DNA of 64,000 nucleotides from Loripinus fragilis (Eukaryota; Mollusca; Bivalvia; Lucinida; Lucinidae), in the NCBI GenBank assembly GCA_964019695.1, contig OZ026524.1, positions 63,371,066-63,435,065 on the forward strand, given 5' to 3'. Under the pieces are notes generated by a model. The model saw nothing but the letters and a program-made list of their open reading frames with translations. It ran no database searches and was not told the DNA's origin. This document shows positions 39,701-48,700 of the stretch, in pieces. Made by a program: the position numbers and the translations under genes. Position 1 is the stretch's first letter. Each line of letters starts with the position of its first letter.

Positions 39701-42700
39701 CTCTTGTTTGTAATTATTTGCGTCCCTCCAATAATTCTAGACCGTTGGATTTTAACATAAATGCAGTTGTTTTGATAGTGATAACTTGTTAAGATTTACG
39801 AAAATGTTAAAATGTTTACCTGAATTTGAGTATTTTTACTGTGTTCTTGAAAAATAAAAACATTATTTTTAAAATTAGAAGATCAAAAGTTACAGACTAT
39901 GCAGCTTTTAATGCCTTTATTTTTGATTGGATCTTCTTCATTCTTGCAGGTAACAAAGACAACTATAAAATCGCGGATGGAGTTTGAAAATCGGGTAGAT
40001 CAGACCTTGGACTGGGGAGTTAGCTGCCCTTGAGCGTCTGGTAAAATCCCCATAGACTTATAATGGGAGATCTGTTGTGACCACTCTAGTGCTTTCATTT
40101 TTGAATTGATCTTCTTCATTCTTGCAGATAAGAAGGACAACTATAAAAGCTTGAATGAGTTTGTATTTCTTTAAGATTCCATCACTTATTATGGAGTTAG
40201 CTGCCCTTGAGCATCTTAAGAATTGATGGATAATGTTGTGACCACTCTAGCGCCTTCATTCTTGATTGGATCTTCTTCATTCTTGCAGGTAACAAGATAA
40301 ACTATGAAAGCTTAGATGGGTTAGAAATTCAGCCTGATCAGACTTTGGACTGTGGAGTTAGCTGCCCTTGAACGTCTTAAAAATCCCCATAGACTTATTA
40401 TGGGAGAAATGTTGTGACCACTCTAGTGCTTTCATTTTTGAATAGATCATATTCATTCTTGCAGATAGGAGGGACAACTATAAAAGCTTGGATGGATGAG
40501 TTTGAATTCCGTCAAGATCCCATCACCTATTATGGAGTTAGCTACCCTTGAGCATCTTAAAAATTGATTGATAATGTTGTGACCACTCTAGCGCCTTCAT
40601 TTTTGATTGGATCTTCTTCTTTCTAACAGGTAACAAGGACAACCATAAAAGCTTGGATGAGTTTAATTTAAAGTAGAACCAACCTTAGACTGTGGAGTTA
40701 ACTTCCCTTGAGCATCATAAAAAATTGCATAGACTTACAATGGGAGATCTATTATGACCACTATAGCGCCTTCTTTTTTGAATCTTTCAGGTAACAAGGA
40801 CTTCCATAAAAGTTTGAATGAGTTTGATTTACCACCACACCCATTCACCAGCTACAGAGTTAGCTTCCCTTGAGCGTCAAAAATATAACTGTATAATGTT
40901 GTGACCACACCTTCACCAGGTTTCCTCTGCAATTTTTTTTCAGATCTTTTTAATACTTGCAGATAACTAGAACTGGCATAATATCTAATGTTTTTTTAAT
41001 TAATTCCTGGTCACTGTTTCAAGTTCAGAGTTATCTGCCAGTGTTCAATCTAGAGGGTGCCATGGGGCCATTGACCCCCTTTTGGATCAAATGGCCCCTT
41101 GTTAAAGCTAGACTGGGCCATCTTTACCATTATGTGAATGGGGAAATATTGGACAGTGTTTTATTTTCATCTGAAATCGAATGAAAATGGTCCCATTTAA
41201 AATTTCCTAGATTGAAAACTGTCTGCCTTTGAGCATCATAAATTATGTTGTCTCCAACATTATGCTGGCTCTCAGGTGAGCAATCGTTGTCCATTGGGCT
41301 ACTTGTTTATCGATGTTTACACTCTGAATAAAGCCGAGAAAAAACGATATAAGCATTGAGTTGGAATCATAGTAATATATCAATTTGCAAAGGGGTGCAA
41401 ATAGCAAATAAAACAGTGACTAGACCATCAGAAAATTGCTTTTTTGCAGGAATTTATGTACTTTATTGAAACATACAGTTGTCTATGAATGTTAATTTTC
41501 ATATGAGCCAGTGCATGAGATTTCCAACAATGTGGTATGTGCGACCAGCAAAGCCTCAGATCAGCCTGCGCATATGCGCAGCCTGATCAGAGTCTTTGCT
41601 AGTCGCTTGAGTATGCCATGATAGTTTAAGCTACTGACTGAACACCATTTGGAGTTTCTAAGCCTAAAAGGAGGCTGCAGAGCCTCGTCCGAGTCTACGC
41701 TTGTCAAAATGTCAAATTGTTGGAAATCTCATGCCGCGGCCCATATTTCTTGAGCATTCTGTTCATTTTCAGACGGTTATTCTGCATTACCAGTGACTTG
41801 CACAGCATATTCTGGTACAACCACAGGCGGTAGACCAAGCAAAGTTCTCATTGAAAATGGGTAAGGTTTTATACTGCATTTTTAAACATTACCTCCTATT
41901 GAAAGGACTTTGCACAGTCTTAATGTAGGATTGCCCACAAAAATGACCAGAAAGAAAATTCAAAGGACATGATAAGGTATCTGTGGAGAATGTAGTTGGT
42001 TCAGCCCTCGAATTGTCTGTAAAGGGGCTTAATACATTGGCCAATAGAAGTACTGATTGAAAAATGTAGGTTAAAACAATCAAATACAAATAATATGTTT
42101 AATCAAGGGGTAGGGCTGTCAAAAGGCTTAATATTCATTTGCAATGTCATGTACACTGAATGTAAGTTATGATATACCTCAGTGATCAAGTGTGACTGAA
42201 CTATAAACAGAACAATAAATAAAAGGAATTTGATCCATCAAATGATATGGCCGCCGGTAGGGGGCGTGGCCAGGTAACCCTTATTCAAATATAGCTAAAA
42301 TGGTTTTGATCTGTCTACAAAAACATTATATTTCTATGTATATTTCTATGAATACCCTGGCTTTCTGCAGAAAAAAATGGTCACAAAAAATACCTCGCAG
42401 CCCCTAAAATCTAAGATTGTGGCATGTATAAGCAATATATTCAAAATATATTTCACTTGTAATACCCCTATTCCACACATGCCACGAATCGCGCGAATCG
42501 CCACGAATCGATTTTTTATTGTTTCAGGGGGATTCGTTAGGTTTCATCAATTTTTTTCTCCAATCATGATGTTCTACGAGTCGATCCCGATTCAGATACG
42601 ATGTCGTTACGACTTTTCGGGGGAATCGGCTCAATTTGGCTGGAATCGCGCAAAATTTTCTTTAGGATTAGCAAAAAAAACTATAGAACATGCTGCATGA

Positions 42701-45700
42701 AAGTTAAGGAATCAATTACGAATCAGTTAAGGATATGCCGAATGCAGATTTTCTCTCACGATAGTTATAAAACAAGGCCCATACATGCTTCGGGGGCATC
42801 AGTTCCAAAATGAATGTTCCTCGTAAAGCAGCTATAGAATTAAACCTGCAACTTGAGTGTTGAAAACAGCTACTTATATAGCTAAAAGAAAACAACTGCA
42901 TTAAAGTCGAGAGGCCCTGCCCCTGACACTTTGAATTGGAAAAATATGGTAGTTTCCCATTGGCAAAATCACCAGCCAGGAGTTGCTGACTGATCCTGAT
43001 TGTGCTCCTGAATCTGCCAAATCTGTTTCCACTTCTAGGAATTGCTCACATGCACATGACGGGGTAGTTACTCTAATACCCCTATTTCACACAGGCCAGG
43101 AATCGCCCGAATCGCCACGAATTGATTTTTTCTTATTCGGGGGGAGGGGGGGATTTGTGAGGTTTCATTATTTTTTTTCTCCAATCGTGATGAGCTACAA
43201 GTCATTCCCGATTCAGATACGATGTCGTTACGAATATTCGGGGTGAATCGGCTCAATTTGGCTGGAATCGCGCAAGAACTCATTACGATTAGAAAATAAC
43301 ATGAGAACATGCTGCACGAAAGTTAAGGAATCAATTACGAATCAGTTAAGAATATGCGGAATACAGCACGAATTGGGCATGAATTAACAGAAATCCGCGA
43401 CGATTCGACACGATTCGCGAGATTTTCTCTCGCGACAGCTATTAAAAAGGCTCGCACATGCTTCGGGGCATCAGTTCGAAAATGAATGTTCCTCGTAAAG
43501 CAACAGTAGAATTGATCCAGCAACTTTAGTGTTGAAAACGGCTTCTTATATAGCTAGAAGAAAACAACTACGTTAAAGTCGAGAGGCCCTGACCCAGACA
43601 CTTTGACTTGAAAAATATGGCAGTTCGCCATTGGCAAAATCGCCAGCCAGGAGCTACTGGCTGATCCTGATTGTGCTCCAGAATCTACCAAATCTGTTAC
43701 AACTTCTAGGACTGCTCACATGCGCGAGACGGGGTAATTAACCTTAGGGAAAATCCTTCTGCTATCTCTTCCTTGGTTTTATTGCTTGGCTTAATCTCCC
43801 GATTCCCCACGAATGAGCTAAGAGTAGCTACGAATTCCCAAAACAATGCAAAAACGCCCCCCAGTCGATTACGATTCAGCTACGATATCCAAGAATGCCT
43901 TAGGAATTTGGTACGAATCACGCACAATTTTTCGAATCGGGGAATTCGTGGCCAAAGTTTTGAACAGTTCAAAACTTTTGAGCCGAATTCCCGATAGACC
44001 TATGAATTGCAAGAACTCACTACGGACTATGCGAATCAGTTATGACCATCACGAACTGGATACAATTCAGCCACGAATCCAAATATTTGTCAATTCGTGT
44101 CAATTCGTGGGATTTGGGGCCTGTGTGGAATAGGGGTATAAGGGAAAACCCTTCTACTATCTGCTCCTAGGTTTTAATGCTTGTCTTAAATTCCCAATTC
44201 CCCACGAATGAGCTAAGAGTAGCTTCAAATGTCTAAAAAAAAGGTCCCAAATCGATTATGATTCAGTTACGATGTCCAAGAATGCATTAGAAACTTGTTA
44301 CGAATCAAGCACGATTTTTCGAATCAGGGAATTCGTGGCTAAAGTTTTGAACAGTTCAAAACTTTTGAGCCGAATTCCTGATAGACCTGCGAATTGCAAG
44401 AAATGTCTACGGTCTGTGCGATTCAGTTAAGATCTTCACGAGCTGAGTACGTTTCAGCCACAAATCCAAATATTTGTCAATTCGTGGCAATTCGTGGGAT
44501 TCGGGGCCTGTGTGAAATATGGGTATAAGGTGCACTAATTAAAGCACAAAAATACAGTTGTCAATTATACATAATCCTATCGACAGGCTCTCCAAAGTTG
44601 ATCAGAATGAATATGACTTCTTGCGAGGTTCTTGTAGTAATACATCATCCCTTGTCCTCCAAACTAGCTTAATGTATAATACATGTACCATATCCATTCC
44701 CTATATTGCAGCCAGGTCATTTGAATAGCTCCATCTATTAAAATGAAATCTCATACTGCCTTTAAAATAGTGTAGGCTTCTGACCACAACAATCATTTAC
44801 CAAAATGGAGTCTGCACATGCAATTTTGGTACTTTCTGCAATGTCCAGCATTAAATGTTCACGCGAGCCTCAAAAATGCGCAGACCCAAAAAAACTTTTG
44901 CTGATAGCACAAACAAAATATGAAGATAAAGACTCAGACCATAATTTAGACATTTTTCTCACACACCAGATCAGGATTCTGTTGTTTTTACCCATGTGAG
45001 ATAATTCAATCTAACATACCCTTACCAGCCGGTGGGAAAGACAAAAAACGAACAGCTGCACACTGGCCGCACATCGATCCATCATTGTAATGTTTAAATG
45101 ACGTCAACCTGTCGCATCTCAGCGTATTCAGGATTTTTTTGAAGCAGTTTTCATGTTTGTTTCCAATATAAATGAGGTATTTAGTGGTGAGCAAGAAAAA
45201 TAATCCATTATTTGTGTGAGGATGGGATAGAAAAATCTGTCCCTAGAGATCACAGTTTGTCATCACTCGGCAAGCCTTGTGCGGCCAATGGGTGATCCTC
45301 AGGACGGATTTTTCTATCCCATTCCCACACTCATGGTATATAGATTCTTAAATAATTCTCACACACCAGATCGGGATTTCGTTGTTTTACCAATGTGAGA
45401 TAGTTCCATCTTATATACCCATACCAGCCTGTGAGAAAGATCAAAAAACGGACAGCCGAACGTCACCCCCACGCTGGCAGCACCTCGATCCGTGACGTCA
45501 TATAATGTTTAAATGAAGTCACCATGTCGCATCTCAGCATATTCAGGCTTTTTGAAGCATTTTTCATGTTTGTTTCCAATAGTAATGAGGTATTTAGTGG
45601 TGAGCAAGAAAATAATCAATTATTCGTGTGAGGATGGGATAGAAAAATCCGTCACTCGTGATCACCGTTTGTCACCACTCACCTCTGGATACGTCAGCAT

Positions 45701-48700
45701 AGGGATTTAAAGGAGATCTCTTTTTGGCATTGAGTTTAAACTCTACTTTTTATGTTTTCACACTGGAATGCGGCGATAACTTTTTTATTACTAATTTTAG
45801 CAAACTATGTTTGCAATGATGAAAGTTGTAGAGAAAAAAATAGCGCCAATTTCTCCAAATGGCCGCCCGTTTTGGAGCACGTGTATAGTAGAAAAATAGA
45901 AGGTTCTTCGTAATCACAGCTTCTGCTCCTACTATATTCGCGTTCAAATAAGATTCTGTACTTTATGGGTTTGCAAACAGCCAGGAGTATGCTATGCACA
46001 GCCACTGAATAACGGTATATTCACCGCTTGTGAATATTCTTTTGAGAACAACCCTTTCTGTCATGCCTATACGAAATTTACCTGTCAATAAAAGACTTAG
46101 AAATTAAGGCTGAATACCGTTTATTGCAAATTCTTCATCTATGTACACAAAAATCTGTTTGCGCCACAAAATTTGGACCTTTTTAAGAAATTAGCGCTAA
46201 TGTTCCTGTACAACTTTCATCGCGATCACATTTTGCTAAAATTGGAAATAAGAAAGTTATCGCCGAAAATCAATGTGAAAAACATCAAAACTAGAGTTTA
46301 ACAAATTCAGTAATACAGAAGCACGAATGTTAGATATAAAGAAACGCAACAGACAAAAATATAATTTTTGCGTGTTTATATGACGGTTTGATGAAATCTT
46401 TTTTGAAAATTTAATTATTGAGTAATTATAGCATGTGATGAAATACCAAAACGTCATTTTAACGCTACATTTTACGCTACAAGATGAAAACATATGAAAA
46501 CGTAAAATGTGACGTTAACGTCAGAATAAAGATCAAGAAACCCCGTCTTTTCCATGTCTGGTTATTTGGCGTCGACTTGACAATTTGCAAATTAAACAAA
46601 CGTCCAATCAAATTCGCGACTATCAAAGGGTCATTTCATAACATTTCCCGAAAATCTGTAAACCACCAGTGCTTTATCGATTTTATGTATGGCGTTATTT
46701 CACTCCTATGATATGTACCAAAATCTCATGAGTTCGCCGATTTTGTCTTTCCAGATGCAGCACAACAGACAATCTGGTTGGTGATTTTATTGTTCTAGAA
46801 GATCTAGGTATCTATGGTCTCTGTGCACAGCTATGGGTGTTTTCGTTTTACAACAGTCCGAATGTGTATTTTCACTGTACAGTAAAAGTATGCCCATCTG
46901 GATCTCCTAGCTGCAACTATGTATGTATAATGTACAGTTATACCATAAATGTTTGGTGAAAAGTCAAAACTATTGCCCTGAGGTGCCATGGACGACCCAA
47001 TGCACTATTGCCCAAGGCTGCAGGCTGAGGTTAAAAGTGCATCGAGTTGTCAGAGGTGCTGAGGGCCTTCATGCTATTTTTGGGTGAAGCGGAGAAACCA
47101 CGCCCTAATGATATAGTCTCGGTTGATATCCACTACTTCTAACTGGTAAAACTTTCAGTGAATGGCACACTGGAGGTAACTAGAGACATAGACTATTGCC
47201 CCGGAACACTCAGTATCAAAGTGGGCAGGGACGTGCCAATAGGATCCTGGGACCCATACATACCCCTTTCCAGACACGATTGAGACTCCTTTTCAGACAA
47301 ATTCTTATATGAAAATATATAGCTCCATCATAGAAAAAACACAATATACGCCCTGGCGCTCAATATGCGAACTTATAAGAGCCCTAATCTGCTTAAACAA
47401 ATTTGATCTGTCAAAGACATGGCCGCTAGGGGGTGTGGCCAGTTTCCCTTATGTACCTTTGTAAGAAACTTAAAAAATCTTCTCCTTTGAATCCAGTGGT
47501 AAGAATTCAAAATAATTTGGTAGAACTGATTGATCGATAAATGACCATCAACAAAAATAGCTAACCTATTTGCTCTGTCAAAAAACATGGCCACCAGGGG
47601 GCGTGGTCAGTTTCCCTTAGGTACCTTTGTAAGAAACTTTGAACATCTCCTCCACTGAAACCAGTGGTCAGAAATGAAAATGATTCTGCAGAAGTTATTA
47701 GGTGACCCTCTACAAAACTAACTAAAAGAAATTTTATGTATTGAAAAACATGGTCGACAGGGGGTGTGGCTTTAAGCGGGATAACAGACTTAAAATAATC
47801 CTCTATGAAATCGGTAGTTAGAATTCAAAATGATTTAGTAGAAAGGATTACTGGATGATTTTCGACAAAATAGCTCAAACGAATATGATCTTTCAAAAAC
47901 ACGGCCGCCAGTGGTGTGACTAGTTTCATTAATGTACATATCTAAGAAACTTTTAACATCTTCTCTGAAACCAGTGATCAAAATTACAAAAGGTTCGTCA
48001 GAAATGGTTATTAATTGACCCTCTACAAAAAATAACTAAAAGAAATTTTTTATGTTGAAAAACATAGCCTCCAGGGGGCGTGGCTTATCGCACTAACAAA
48101 TACTTTAAAAATCTTCTGTTAAACCAGTGGGCAGAATTCAAAAATATTTGGATAGCAATATTCACTGAATGACCTTCTACCAAAATAGATAAAACTTAAT
48201 TGATCTGTCAAAAAACATGACCGCCAGGGGGCGTAGCCAGTTTCCCATATGTACTTATTTCAGAAATTTTAAACATCTTCTCCTCTGAAACCAGTGGTCA
48301 GAAGGCAGGAATGGTTATTATGTAACACTACAAAAATAGCTTAAAGAAATTTGATCCGTCAAAAAAAGACCGCCAGGGGGCGTGGCTTACTGCGATAAAG
48401 TAGATTTAAAAAAAATCTTGTTCTGTGAAAGCGGTAGTCAGAATTCAAAATAATTTGGCAGAAATGATCACTGAATACCCTTCTACCAAACTTGCTAAAA
48501 CAAATTTGATCCGTCAAAAACATGGCCACCAGGGGGCTCTATGATGGTTCCGACTTAAAGACTTATCTATTGATGAGATGGTAGGGGCCTGATGCTTTGG
48601 CTGTTTGTCGGGCCCACCGGGGTTGACCTGTTGGATTTCTTTTGCTCAGGTATTCAGTTTAATTTACTTTTGCGTCCTTATATTTGCTTTATCTCTTTGG

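Noticed and set aside
42377..42813. Overlapping + frames at 42.4-42.8 kb
   Set aside because: They fall in the composite TIR element and recur, altered, in its duplicate at 43.0-43.3 kb; not conserved as protein.
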